Shown here: in pieces, positions 27,844-36,316 of the stretch
Numbering within the stretch: the first letter of the stretch is position 1
Layout: each line of letters starts with the position of its first letter
Source of the DNA: Pseudoduganella dura
GTDB lineage: Bacteria > Pseudomonadota > Gammaproteobacteria > Burkholderiales > Burkholderiaceae_D
Assembly: GCF_009727155.1 (NCBI RefSeq)
Contig: NZ_WNWM01000002.1
Span: 4,154,001-4,218,000 of the forward strand
Direction of reading: 5' to 3'
DNA: 64,000 nt
Program-made: the position numbers and the translations under genes
Notes under the pieces: model-generated
Databases searched by the model: none
What the model was told of the DNA's origin: nothing
What the model saw: the letters and a program-made list of their open reading frames with translations, nothing else

Positions 27844-29214
27844 ATGAACAACCTGCTCTACCAGGTGGACGACCGTCCGCCGTTCCTCACCACCATCCTG
27901 CTGGCCGCCCAGCACATGCTTGCCGCACTGGGCGGCATCATTGCCGTGCCCATGGTCATCGGTGCCGTCCTGAAACTGCCGGCCGACCAGATTGTCGCAC
28001 TCGTCAATGCCGCGCTGCTGGGCTCGGGCGTCGTCACCTTCATCCAGTGCAAGGGCGTGGGGCCGATCGGCATCCGGCTGCCCTGCGTGATGGGCACCAG
28101 TTTCGCCTTCGTCGGCGCGGCCATCACGATCGGCCTGGAACACGGCGTGCCCGGCATCCTGGGTTGTTCGCTGGCCGGCTCGGCGATCATGATCGTCGGC
28201 AGCTTCTTCATGCCGCAGATCCGCAAGCTGTTTCCCCATACCGTGACGGCCGTGGTGGTCACGATGATCGGCCTGTCGCTGATCCCGGTCGCGATCGACT
28301 GGGCCGCCGGCGGCAAGGGCGCCCCCAACTATGGCGATCCGGTCAACCTGGGCATCGCCCTGTGCGTGCTGGTGATCGTGATCGCCCTGGTGCAGTTCGG
28401 CAAAGGCATCATTTCCGCCGCCGCCATCGTGATCGGCATGGCCATCGGCTACGCCGGCTGCGTGGCGTTCGGCCTGGTCGACTTCACCTCGGTGAACAAG
28501 TCCGCCGTGTTCGCACTGCCGCAGGTACTGCAACACGGCATGACCTTCCCGCTTGGCGGCATCTTCGCGATGAGCCTGGCCTACATGGTCACGATCGTTG
28601 AAACCACCGGCACCTTCATGGCGCTGGGCTCGGCCACCAACACCAAAATGCGCGGCAAGCTGCTGTGCCGCGGCGTGCTGTGCGACGGCGTCGGTTCCGC
28701 GTTCGCCTCCGTCATGGGCAGCCCGGCGGTCTCGACCTTTGCGCAGAACGTCGGCGTGATCTCGCTGACCGGCGTGGCCAGCCGCCACGTGGTGGCGCTG
28801 ACCGGCGTGTTCCTGGTGCTGGCCGGCCTGTTCCCGATCATCGGCGCGCTGGTCGTGACGATTCCGCAGTCCGTGCTGGGCGGCGCCGGCCTGATGATGT
28901 TCGCGATGATCCTCGCCGCCGGCGTGCAGATGCTGGCCAACGTGGAGCACAACAAGCGCAACGGGCTGATCATCGCCGTGTCGCTGGGCTGCGGCCTGGC
29001 CGTCAGCGGCCGCCCCGAACTGCTGGCCAAGCTGCCGGCCGTCTTCGCCGAAATCTTCGGTTCCGGCATCAGCACCGGCGCCATCGTCGCGGTGGTGATG
29101 AACCTGCTGCTGCCGGGCCGCGAAGTCGAAGCGCACGATGACGAGGTTGACACGCAAGCCGAACAACAAGAACCACCCCAGCCCCTGCTGGTAAAAAAAG
29201 CCGAGGCGGCGTAA
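27844..29214 (+). CDS. NCS2-family purine (xanthine/uric acid-type) permease
   Basis: A 456-residue inner-membrane nucleobase:cation symporter with about 12-14 hydrophobic segments. Family motifs include AQHMLAALGG at the N-terminus and SPAVSTFAQNVGVISLTGVA followed by SR, the NCS2 signature around the substrate-binding acidic/polar residues. Substrate within the group (xanthine, uric acid, guanine or hypoxanthine) cannot be fixed from sequence; xanthine is favoured because the gene before it makes xanthine, apparently in the periplasm. The start at 27844 follows GGAGA. The cytoplasmic tail is Glu/Gln-rich. Confidence 0.88.
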   Translation: MNNLLYQVDDRPPFLTTILLAAQHMLAALGGIIAVPMVIGAVLKLPADQIVALVNAALLGSGVVTFIQCKGVGPIGIRLPCVMGTSFAFVGAAITIGLEHGVPGILGCSLAGSAIMIVGSFFMPQIRKLFPHTVTAVVVTMIGLSLIPVAIDWAAGGKGAPNYGDPVNLGIALCVLVIVIALVQFGKGIISAAAIVIGMAIGYAGCVAFGLVDFTSVNKSAVFALPQVLQHGMTFPLGGIFAMSLAYMVTIVETTGTFMALGSATNTKMRGKLLCRGVLCDGVGSAFASVMGSPAVSTFAQNVGVISLTGVASRHVVALTGVFLVLAGLFPIIGALVVTIPQSVLGGAGLMMFAMILAAGVQMLANVEHNKRNGLIIAVSLGCGLAVSGRPELLAKLPAVFAEIFGSGISTGAIVAVVMNLLLPGREVEAHDDEVDTQAEQQEPPQPLLVKKAEAA

Positions 29215-29234
29215 GCTAGTTGCCTCACCTCATG

Positions 29235-29273
29235 CCGTGCCGGCTCCGCTTTGCGGGCCCGGCACGGTTTTTT
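29235..29273 (+). terminator. Intrinsic terminator after the permease gene
   Basis: CCGTGCCGG (29235-29243) pairs with CCGGCACGG (29259-29267), followed by six T. It separates the permease from the downstream deaminase gene. Confidence 0.85.
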
Positions 29274-29275
29274 GA

Positions 29276-29313
29276 CATTGTTTCCGCAGTGCCCGAGCAT
29301 TGTTTCCGCAGTG
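29276..29313 (+). repeat. Two 16-bp direct repeats, 22 bp apart, before the second deaminase gene
   Basis: CATTGTTTCCGCAGTG occurs at 29276-29291 and again, exactly, at 29298-29313. The start-to-start distance of 22 bp is two helical turns. An inverted relative (GGAAACAACAT) lies at 29331-29341, immediately before the start codon. This looks like a binding site array. Confidence 0.6.
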
Positions 29314-29341
29314 TCCCCACATTGAAAACGGAAACAACATA

Positions 29342-30718
29342 ATGAGCAAAACACTGCTGATCAAGAATGCCCGCGTGGTGGTCACGATGGATGACGCACG
29401 CCGGGAAATCGACAACGGCGCGGTCTTCGTGCGCGATAACGTCATCGAAGCGGTCGGCCCCGGCGCCGAACTGCCGCAAACGGCGGACGAAGTGATCGAT
29501 GCCACCGGCCAGGTCGTCATGCCCGGCCTGGTGAACACCCACCACCACATGTATCAGAGCCTGACGCGCGTGATCCCCGCCGCGCAGAACGGCGAGCTGT
29601 TCAACTGGCTGACGAACCTGTACCCGATCTGGGCCAACCTCACCGGCGAGATGGTGCACGTGTCCACGCTCACGGCGATGTCGGAGCTGATCCTGTCCGG
29701 CTGCACCACCAGCAGCGATCACCTGTACATCTACCCGAACGGCTGCCGGCTGGACGACAGCATCGCGGCCGCCTCGCAAATCGGCATGCGCTTCCATGCC
29801 GCGCGCGGTTCGATGAGCGTGGGCCAGTCGAAGGGCGGCCTGCCGCCGGACAGCGTGGTGGAAGAGGAGGGCGCGATCCTGAAGGATACCCAGCGCCTGA
29901 TCGAGACGTATCACGATGCCGGCCGCCATGCGATGCAGCGCATCGTGGTGGCGCCGTGCTCGCCGTTCTCCGTGTCGCGCGACCTGATGAAGGAAGCGGC
30001 CAGCCTGGCACGCAGCTACGGCGTGTCGCTGCACACGCACCTGGCGGAAAACGTCAACGACATCGCCTACAGCCGCGAGAAATTCAACATGACGCCCGCC
30101 CAGTACGCCGAGGATTGCGGCTGGGTGGGCCACGATGTGTGGCACGCCCACTGCGTGCAGCTCGATGACGACGGTGTCTACATGTTCGCCCGCACCGGCA
30201 CCGGCATCGCGCACTGCCCGTGCTCGAACATGCGGCTGGCCTCGGGCATCGCGCCGATCCGCAAGATGATCGATGCCGGCGTGCCGGTCGGCCTGGGCGT
30301 GGACGGCTGCGCGTCGAACGATGCCGGCCACATGCTGGGCGAGGCGCGCCAGGCGATGCTGTTGCAGCGCGTGGGCTTCGGTCCCGATGCGATGACGGCG
30401 CGCCAGGCGCTGGAAATCGCCACGCTGGGCGGCGCGAAGGTGCTGAACCGCGACGACATCGGCGCCCTGAAGCCGGGCATGGCGGCCGACATCGTCACGT
30501 TCCGGCTCGACCAGATCGGCTTTGCCGGCGCGCTGCACGACCCGGTCGCCGCGCTCGTGTTCTGCACGCCGTCGAACGTCACGCACAGCATCATCAACGG
30601 CAAGGTGGTGGTGCGCGACGGGCAGCTGCAGACGGTCGACCTGCCGGTGGTGATCGAGCGCCACAATGCGCTGGCCGGCGAGCTGGCGCTGGCGACCGGC
30701 ACGCGCAAGCTGGCCTGA
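29342..30718 (+). CDS. 8-oxoguanine deaminase-like / TrzN-type amidohydrolase
   Basis: A 458-residue cytosolic metal-dependent hydrolase. Motifs: GLVNTHHHMYQSLTR near residue 65 (metal-binding His), SGCTTSSDHLYIYPNG, LHTHLAENVNDIAYS, VWHAHCVQL, and GVDGCASNDAGHMLGEARQA with the catalytic Asp. The family includes 8-oxoguanine deaminases, which make uric acid, and related triazine or pterin deaminases; 8-oxoguanine is favoured by the length, the HHHMYQ motif and the purine neighbours. The start at 29342 is ATG; no strong ribosome site is present. It ends directly against the convergent GntR gene with no gap. Confidence 0.8.
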   Translation: MSKTLLIKNARVVVTMDDARREIDNGAVFVRDNVIEAVGPGAELPQTADEVIDATGQVVMPGLVNTHHHMYQSLTRVIPAAQNGELFNWLTNLYPIWANLTGEMVHVSTLTAMSELILSGCTTSSDHLYIYPNGCRLDDSIAAASQIGMRFHAARGSMSVGQSKGGLPPDSVVEEEGAILKDTQRLIETYHDAGRHAMQRIVVAPCSPFSVSRDLMKEAASLARSYGVSLHTHLAENVNDIAYSREKFNMTPAQYAEDCGWVGHDVWHAHCVQLDDDGVYMFARTGTGIAHCPCSNMRLASGIAPIRKMIDAGVPVGLGVDGCASNDAGHMLGEARQAMLLQRVGFGPDAMTARQALEIATLGGAKVLNRDDIGALKPGMAADIVTFRLDQIGFAGALHDPVAALVFCTPSNVTHSIINGKVVVRDGQLQTVDLPVVIERHNALAGELALATGTRKLA

Positions 30719-31423
30719 TTACTTCAGCAGCGCCGACACGAGATCCTTCTCCTGCGGCGTGCTGCCGTCGAAGCGCAGCGCGGCTTCCACGTGCGACAGG
30801 TGCGAGAGCATCAGTTGCGCGGCCAGGTCGGCATCGCCGGCGTGGGCCGCCGCCAGGAATTCGGCATGTTCGTCGGCCGAGCAGGCGGCATCGCGGTCGG
30901 ACTGGTACAGCATCGTGATCAGCGAACTGCGCGCCACGAGTTCGTGCAGCATTTCGCGGATCACGCCGTTGCCCACCACGTCCGCCAGCAGCACGTGGAA
31001 GTCGCCCAGCAGCTGCGAGCGCACCTTGTGGTCGCCCTCCAGCGAGCGGCGTTCCGCTTCCAGGTGTTTTTCCAGCCTGCGGTAGTCGGCGGCGGTGGCC
31101 CGGGCCACGAACTCGCGCGCCAGCGCGCCCTCGATGATGCGCCGCGCGGCGAAGATGTCGCGCGATTCCTTTTCGCTGGGCTGGCTCACGAACGCGCCCT
31201 TGTCCGGCACGATCTGGATCAGCTTGTCCTTGGACAGGATCAGCAGCGCCGCGCGGATCTTGGTGCGGCTGACATGGTAGAGCCGCGACAACGCTTCCTC
31301 GCGCAGCTTGGTGCCAGGGGGGAGTTTGCGCGCCGCGATCGCTGAGGCGATATCGTCGGCAATGTCGTTCGAGCTCGCGCCGCTGCTCTGCTTTTCTTCT
31401 GTGGCTGCGGTGGACGCTGACAT
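30719..31423 (-). CDS. GntR-family regulator with an FCD ligand domain
   Basis: A 234-residue regulator. The winged helix-turn-helix (about 20-85) contains REEALSRLYHVSRTKIRAAL, and the all-helical FCD domain contains DIFAARRIIEGALAREFV, FHVLLADVVGN and HAEFLAAAHAGDADLAAQLM, with the metal-site Asp/His pattern. FCD regulators sense small organic acids or metabolites. It is convergent with the deaminase gene and likely controls the purine cluster. An ATG 27 bp upstream (31450) is also possible; neither start has a clear ribosome site. A small inverted repeat upstream (31457-31468) may be an autoregulatory site. Confidence 0.85.
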   Translation of the reverse strand: MSASTAATEEKQSSGASSNDIADDIASAIAARKLPPGTKLREEALSRLYHVSRTKIRAALLILSKDKLIQIVPDKGAFVSQPSEKESRDIFAARRIIEGALAREFVARATAADYRRLEKHLEAERRSLEGDHKVRSQLLGDFHVLLADVVGNGVIREMLHELVARSSLITMLYQSDRDAACSADEHAEFLAAAHAGDADLAAQLMLSHLSHVEAALRFDGSTPQEKDLVSALLK

Positions 31424-31456
31424 GGAAATCGGACAGTGGATGATTCGCAATCATAC

Positions 31457-31468
31457 ATGCGCACGCAT
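31457..31468. promoter_or_regulatory. Inverted repeat ATGCG-CA-CGCAT upstream of the GntR gene
   Basis: Five-bp arms with a 2-bp centre, 7 bp in front of the longer possible start of the GntR gene. A candidate autoregulatory site, differing from the TTGTATACAA site near the permease. Confidence 0.3.
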
Positions 31469-31571
31469 ATATTGGCTATCTCGCAAGTGATCTGTTCAAG
31501 GCGCTTGCGATCTGGCAGCTGCGCAATGCCGATCGCCTGACAACGATATCCGTTAATGTGGCGACGAAAAC

Positions 31572-31608
31572 CGATATCGTGCTGACAGGACTGAATTTGG
31601 TGTATATT
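31572..31608 (+). promoter_or_regulatory. Promoter/operator region of the toxin-antitoxin operon
   Basis: The palindrome CGATATCG (31572-31579) is followed by CTGACA (31582-31587) and TATATT (31603-31608), 15 bp apart, about 30 bp before the antitoxin start. A second GATATC lies just upstream. Antitoxin autorepression at such sites is typical. Confidence 0.45.
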
Positions 31609-31638
31609 TGGTCGTGTCGTTTTATCCCTGGAGCTGCC

Positions 31639-31926
31639 ATGGCCGCCGCCGAACAAGTCAAACCTATTTCCTACTTGAAATCCCATACCACCGACATCGT
31701 GAACAGCTTCGATGCGGGCCAGGAAGAGCCCATCATCATCACCCAGAACGGCGAAGCGAAAATGGTGGTCATGTCGATCGACGCGTACAGGGAGTCCAGG
31801 CGCCGGGTGGAGCGCATGGAGGAACAGCACGCATTCATGAAGCTGGTGGCGCTCGGCAACAAGGAAATTGCCGCGGGTGACGCCGTTACCGAAGAAGCGT
31901 TCCTGGCCGACCTCGACAAGGATTGA
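31639..31926 (+). CDS. Phd/YefM-family antitoxin
   Basis: A 95-residue antitoxin. The N-terminal DNA-binding domain fits the Phd/YefM form: PISYLKSHTTDIVNSFDAGQ, then EEPIIITQNGEAKMVVMSID. The C-terminal acidic helix (MEEQHAFMKLVALGNKEIAA) would wrap the toxin. The start at 31639 follows GGAGCTGCC. The toxin gene starts 7 bp after its stop. The pair is flanked by unrelated genes. Confidence 0.88.
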   Translation: MAAAEQVKPISYLKSHTTDIVNSFDAGQEEPIIITQNGEAKMVVMSIDAYRESRRRVERMEEQHAFMKLVALGNKEIAAGDAVTEEAFLADLDKD

Positions 31927-31933
31927 GCCGGCG

Positions 31934-32260
31934 ATGGTCAAGATCGTCGTATTGAAGAGCGCAGTGGAAGATTTCAACGAGATCAAGCAGGCATACCGGC
32001 AGCGGCACACCGACGACATGGTCCGGCGCTTCCTTGCCGAGTTTCCCAAGCTCTTCGAGCGGATGAAGCAATATCCCGAAAGCGGAGTACTTGTCGAGGA
32101 AGCGCGGGCGGTCGGCGCCAATATCCGCCAGCACCTTTGCGAACAGGTACGTGTCATTCATCACTACGACAGGTCGGACGATGTCATCTATATCCGGATG
32201 TTCCTGCCGACGAAGAAGAACTTCGTCGAGCACCTGACCAATCGCATCCTGCGTCCCTGA
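31934..32260 (+). CDS. RelE/ParE-superfamily toxin
   Basis: A 108-residue basic protein with the ParE/RelE pattern: KSAVEDFNEIKQAYRQRH in the first helices, AEFPKLFERMKQYPESGVLV in the middle, and the strand VRVIHHYDRSDDVIYIRMFL at the end. ParE members poison gyrase and RelE members cut mRNA at the ribosome; the sequence fits ParE better, but activity is not certain. The gene follows the antitoxin, giving a standard type II pair. Confidence 0.85.
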   Translation: MVKIVVLKSAVEDFNEIKQAYRQRHTDDMVRRFLAEFPKLFERMKQYPESGVLVEEARAVGANIRQHLCEQVRVIHHYDRSDDVIYIRMFLPTKKNFVEHLTNRILRP

Positions 32261-32302
32261 CTGCGCGCCGGGCCGCGCCGGACGGCGCAGGCCCGGCATC
32301 CA

Positions 32303-32785
32303 TCACCGCGATTTCCCCAGCAAATCCTTGCGGAACCAGTCCTCCAGCATCTGCTTCTCGTGGCTGTACTGCTCGTTGTTGTACAGGTTCGAGCTCATCA
32401 GGTAGTTGGGATCGGCCAGCTTCGGTTCGCCGCTCTTGATCACCTGGCCGTTTTCTTCGAGGGTGTAGCGCAAATGCATGCGCGGCCAGTCGGCGCGGCC
32501 TTTCAGCACCCGCACATCCTGGATCGCCACGCGGGGAAACTGGTCGCCCGCCAAGTCGATATCCAGGAATTCCACGTTCAGCTGCTGGCCGGCAGGCAGC
32601 TTTTCGGCCAGCTTTTCGATGGTTTCGCGGAAATGGATTTCCATCGATTCCCGATCGCTGGAAAAACGCGGCACGTCGGTCATTTTTTCGGTTGCCACGT
32701 ACGTGACCCTGGCGCCGGCACTGGCCAGGCTGGACGCGGCCAGCAGCAATACGGCCATGCCCACCATGCGAATAAACGTCTTCAT
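32303..32785 (-). CDS. DUF3016-family periplasmic protein
   Basis: A 160-residue protein with a signal peptide (MAVLLLAASSLASAGA). The mature part fits DUF3016: VTYVATEKMTDVPR, AGQQLNVEFLDIDLAGD and HLRYTLEENGQVIKSGE. The function of the family is unknown. It is convergent with the toxin gene and probably monocistronic. Confidence 0.8.
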   Translation of the reverse strand: MKTFIRMVGMAVLLLAASSLASAGARVTYVATEKMTDVPRFSSDRESMEIHFRETIEKLAEKLPAGQQLNVEFLDIDLAGDQFPRVAIQDVRVLKGRADWPRMHLRYTLEENGQVIKSGEPKLADPNYLMSSNLYNNEQYSHEKQMLEDWFRKDLLGKSR

Positions 32786-33059
32786 GACAAAGCCCTTTCA
32801 CAGTATTTACCCAATATACCCCCATTGGACGGCGGCGCAACGGCGGCTTGGAAACACAATGTGACAGGAACCAGGCGAGGAACGAACGGGCCGGCATCGG
32901 CGCCGGAGCACAGTGCCGGTGCTCCGGCGCCAGCCCGGGATGCGGGCCCGCACCGCTTTGACGCGGCCGCGGCCGCCAGCACGCGGGAAGCGCCATGAAG
33001 CTTGCTGGCACGAAAATAGCATAACGTCATGCGGGCATTGGATTTTCCAGGGGAGGCGC

Positions 33060-33974
33060 ATGACATTGCAGCAACTACGGGATTTCGTGGCCGTCATCGA
33101 ACATGGCGGCTTCAGGGCGGCGGCGCGCGCGCTGCTGGTATCCCAGGCGGCGCTGACGAAGAGCGTTCTGAAACTCGAAGCCACGCACGACGTGGAGCTG
33201 GTGCTGCGCATGCAGTCCGGCGTGGCGCTGACCGATCCCGGACGGCAACTGCTCAGCTATGCCCGGGCCATCCTGCGCGACGTGGACGAAGCGATGGCCA
33301 TGCTCGATACCCGGCGGCTGGCCGAGCGCATGACGCTCGTGGTGGGCGCCAGCATCGACCCGGCGCTGACGCTGGTGCCGCGCGTGTCGGAGGATTTCAA
33401 GCGCCGCAACGCGCACGCCAATGTGCATATCCAGTACGGCGCGCCGGGCGACCTGGTGGACATGCTGCGCGAAGGGCGGTTGAACCTCGTCGTGTCCGAG
33501 CTGCCCGGCGGCCTGAATACCGGCAACCTGTGCGTGGAGCCGATCTACCGGGAATCGCTGTTCATCGCCAGCCGCGCCGGCACGGTCGATACGCTGGACG
33601 GCGAGCAGTTTTCAAGGCGGCCCTGGCTGGTGCTCGGCGAAACCAACAGCGCCAAGCAGCCGCAGGATGCGCTGCGCGACGTGTTCGCCCGCTGGGGCTG
33701 GCGGCTGCCGGCCACCGTGTATTCGTCCAGCTCGCTGATCGCCGCGATCGACGAGGTGTCCGGCAGCGATACCTTCTGCCTGCTCCCCGAACGCATCTTC
33801 AGCCATCCCGTCGCGGCCCGGCGCCTGCGCATGACCTCGGTAGCCGGGCAGCCGGTGGCCGAGCGCGAGGTGGCGATCATCACCAAGGGTTCGCGCCACC
33901 CGCAGGGCGGAGTGGCCGAATTCGTGGCGATGACGAAGTCGCTGGCACGCATCCGCGATCTCGCGTTTTCGTAG
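33060..33974 (+). CDS. LysR-family transcriptional regulator
   Basis: A 304-residue regulator with the winged helix-turn-helix at the start (MTLQQLRDFVAVIEHGGFRA and ARALLVSQAALTKSVLKLE) and a periplasmic-binding-like co-inducer domain after residue 90. The start at 33060 follows GGGGAGG. It is convergent with, and 24 bp from, the cytochrome gene, so it is not in the classical divergent arrangement. The target is unknown. Confidence 0.88.
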   Translation: MTLQQLRDFVAVIEHGGFRAAARALLVSQAALTKSVLKLEATHDVELVLRMQSGVALTDPGRQLLSYARAILRDVDEAMAMLDTRRLAERMTLVVGASIDPALTLVPRVSEDFKRRNAHANVHIQYGAPGDLVDMLREGRLNLVVSELPGGLNTGNLCVEPIYRESLFIASRAGTVDTLDGEQFSRRPWLVLGETNSAKQPQDALRDVFARWGWRLPATVYSSSSLIAAIDEVSGSDTFCLLPERIFSHPVAARRLRMTSVAGQPVAEREVAIITKGSRHPQGGVAEFVAMTKSLARIRDLAFS

Positions 33975-33998
33975 CGCGCCAGCCGGCTCCGGCCATGT

Positions 33999-34406
33999 TC
34001 ACTGGCGCAGCTTGCGTACATCGGCCGCCGTCGTGGCCGGCGCATCCGGCTTGCCGAACGACTGGCGCACGTAGGTGACCACGGCGGCGATCTGCTCGTC
34101 GTCCATCATGCCGGCGAACGCGGGCATGCCCCGGTAGCCGTTGGCTACCCGGTGGACGATGTACTCCGGGCTCTGCACCAGCGGATTGCCGGCCAGCTTC
34201 GGATAGAAGCCGGCGCCGTGCGCCCCTTCGCCCTTGGCCATGTGGCAGCCCTGGCAACTGGCCGCATACAGCGCCTTGCCATCCTTCTGCGCAAAGGTAT
34301 ACCCGCTCGACATCTGCGGCACGTCGGCCGCGCCAGCCGCCGCCGGTACCAGCGCGGCAATCGTGAAGACAGCCGCGAGAACCGTGCTGCCGAAAGGTTT
34401 CATCAT
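33999..34406 (-). CDS. Small c-type cytochrome, partner of the flavin oxidase
   Basis: A 135-residue exported monohaem cytochrome. Signal peptide VLAAVFTIAALVPAAAGAA, haem site Cys51-Gln-Gly-Cys54-His55, and a GMPAF segment near residue 95 supplying the Met ligand. The start at 34406 has AAGGAG upstream and overlaps the stop of the amine-oxidase gene by 4 nt, so the two are translationally coupled. Position and size suggest it accepts electrons from the oxidase in the periplasm. Confidence 0.88.
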   Translation of the reverse strand: MMKPFGSTVLAAVFTIAALVPAAAGAADVPQMSSGYTFAQKDGKALYAASCQGCHMAKGEGAHGAGFYPKLAGNPLVQSPEYIVHRVANGYRGMPAFAGMMDDEQIAAVVTYVRQSFGKPDAPATTAADVRKLRQ

Positions 34407-36043
34407 GCTGCGCTCCTTGTCGTCGTGGCTTTCGCCTTCGCGTGCAGCCGGGTGATCGCGTCGTGCGCCGACAGCACGGCGCCTTCCTGCCAGCCGCCGA
34501 TGAACGAGGCGTGCTCGCCGGCCAGCACGAGGCGGTTGTCGATGGTGCACAGGTTGTCGTAATGCTGCGCGCGCGCCCCCTCGGTCCACATGCCCATGCA
34601 GCCGTTGATCCAGGGTACCCGGTGCCAGCCCACGGTCACGCCGTTGTCGAATTCCTTCTCGTACTGCGCGTGGAGCTGGCCGCCCTGGCGCACCACTTCG
34701 CGCAGGCGCTCGTCGGTGTTCATCGCCGAGAATTCGAATGCGTTCGGCCCGAACATGTAGGCGCCCAGCACCACGGCCGGTCCCTTCGCATTGAAGTTCG
34801 AGGCGGGGTAGCAGATCCGGTTGATCGGCTGGTCGGTGTACGAAATGCCGCCGAAGATGCCGTCGTCCTGTTCCCAGAAACGGCGCTTGAACTGCAGGCC
34901 CGCCTTGAATGCCGCGGCATACGGCACCGCCGCGATCGCGGCCAGCAGTTCGGGCTTCGCCTTGACCTCGACCTGGCTCAGGATCGACAGCGGAATCGTG
35001 CACACGCACCAGTCGGCCTTCACCTTGCGGATGCCCTGGCCCGGCTGGCGCGCATCCTCCACCGTCACGGTCACGCCGCGCTCGTCCTGGTCGATCGCCG
35101 TCACCTTGGCGTGGAACTGCACCAGCTGTTTCACCTGGCCGTACACGGCCAGCGCGATCTGGTCCATGCCGTGCTTCGGCTGGAAGATGCTGGTCTGGAA
35201 TTCATATTCGTGACCCACGGCCAGGCTTTCCCATAACCGCGAAGAGAGCAGCTCGCCGCGGTTGCCCGGCGTCGAGTACTGCGCACGTGGCATCAGGCCG
35301 CCGCCAGGCGGCACGTCATAGCCGCGCCGTTCGCTGGCGATGCGGTTTTTCCCGTACAGCATGTCCTTGTCCAGCCCGCCGAACGACGCCAGCGATTCGA
35401 GCAGCTGTTCCTTTTCCTCGCCGCTGATCTCGCCGTCGAGCCGGCCGGCGCCGGTGGCCTTGGCGAGCAGCTCGGCCACGTGGCCGTTGTAGTCGGCCTG
35501 CACCGTGCGATAGCGCTGCGGCTTGCCGCCGAAGGCATTGGTGCCGTGCAGGTAGGCGTTGTAGTTCACCTGGATGAACGGCTCCAGCGGCACGTTGAAG
35601 CGGCGCGCATAGTCCAGCATGCCGTGGTGGTGGTAGGGCAGGCGCCACGGGCCCGGATTCACGTATTCGCCCTTGGCGAAGCGGCACGTCTGCTCGGCGC
35701 CGCCCAGTTCCGTGTAGCGGTCGCCGCCGCGGATCGACCAGCTGCGCCCGCCCGCGCGGCCGTTGTATTCGAGTACCGTGACGTGGTAACCGGCCTGGCG
35801 CAGTTCGTACGCCGCCACCAGCCCGGCAATGCCGGCGCCCAGCACCAGCACGCTGGCGCCTTTCGGTGCGCCGTCGAGCCGCAACGGGCCGCTGAACGTG
35901 GACGCCTGGGCAAAGCCCAGCGACGTCATCGCGTGATACATGGCCGTGCCGCCGAGCGTCTTGCCCAGCGTCGCCAGCATCTGCCGCCTGCTGACGCCGC
36001 CCTCCAGGCCTGCGCCCGCATCTCCATTTGCCCTGTGCCGCAT
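34403..36043 (-). CDS. Tat-exported flavin amine oxidase family protein
   Basis: A 546-residue FAD enzyme. The N-terminus carries a twin-arginine-like signal (SRRQMLATLGKTLGG, then a hydrophobic stretch). The FAD site is VLVLGAGIAGLVAAYELRQA followed by EYNGRAGGRSW, and the C-terminal motif RLVLAGEHASFIGGWQEGAV is typical of amine oxidases. The family oxidises primary or secondary amines or L-amino acids; the substrate is unknown. The start at 36043 follows GGAAGGAG. Translational coupling to a cytochrome c suggests a dehydrogenase mode like nicotine oxidoreductase NicA2 rather than use of oxygen (inference). Confidence 0.85.
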   Translation of the reverse strand: MRHRANGDAGAGLEGGVSRRQMLATLGKTLGGTAMYHAMTSLGFAQASTFSGPLRLDGAPKGASVLVLGAGIAGLVAAYELRQAGYHVTVLEYNGRAGGRSWSIRGGDRYTELGGAEQTCRFAKGEYVNPGPWRLPYHHHGMLDYARRFNVPLEPFIQVNYNAYLHGTNAFGGKPQRYRTVQADYNGHVAELLAKATGAGRLDGEISGEEKEQLLESLASFGGLDKDMLYGKNRIASERRGYDVPPGGGLMPRAQYSTPGNRGELLSSRLWESLAVGHEYEFQTSIFQPKHGMDQIALAVYGQVKQLVQFHAKVTAIDQDERGVTVTVEDARQPGQGIRKVKADWCVCTIPLSILSQVEVKAKPELLAAIAAVPYAAAFKAGLQFKRRFWEQDDGIFGGISYTDQPINRICYPASNFNAKGPAVVLGAYMFGPNAFEFSAMNTDERLREVVRQGGQLHAQYEKEFDNGVTVGWHRVPWINGCMGMWTEGARAQHYDNLCTIDNRLVLAGEHASFIGGWQEGAVLSAHDAITRLHAKAKATTTRSAA

Positions 36044-36123
36044 CGTGCTCCTTCCAGGAATGAACTCAACGGCTTCATCCTCGGGCACAGGCGCTGCCGC
36101 GTCGATCACTCGCGGGTGTTTGC

Positions 36124-36187
36124 GATTCCATTACGGAATCACCCGCCTCCCCGGATGGGGGGTGTCGAAAAGTTATGGTAGCGCTAC
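36124..36187. promoter_or_regulatory. Two palindromes between the oxidase and PEP-CTERM genes
   Basis: GATTCC-N5-GGAATC (36124-36140) and GTAGCGCTAC (36178-36187) lie in the divergent intergenic region, 81-144 bp upstream of the oxidase start. The second has the symmetric CG centre common in LacI-family operators. Which gene is controlled is unclear. Confidence 0.3.
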
Positions 36188-36316
36188 ATTGGGGCTACCA
36201 GCATGCTTGCCAGTGCACTTGCCAGTTCCCTTGCCAGCCTGTCCGGTGCCACAGCGCCATAGCAGTTCATGCCACCGAAATTTCCTCAACCAACCATCAG
36301 GAATCCCATCGTGCGT

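Noticed and set aside
33999..35009. A longer version of the cytochrome gene extending into the flavin oxidase gene
   Set aside because: The extension is a shadow frame. The cytochrome has its own ribosome site and signal peptide at 34406.
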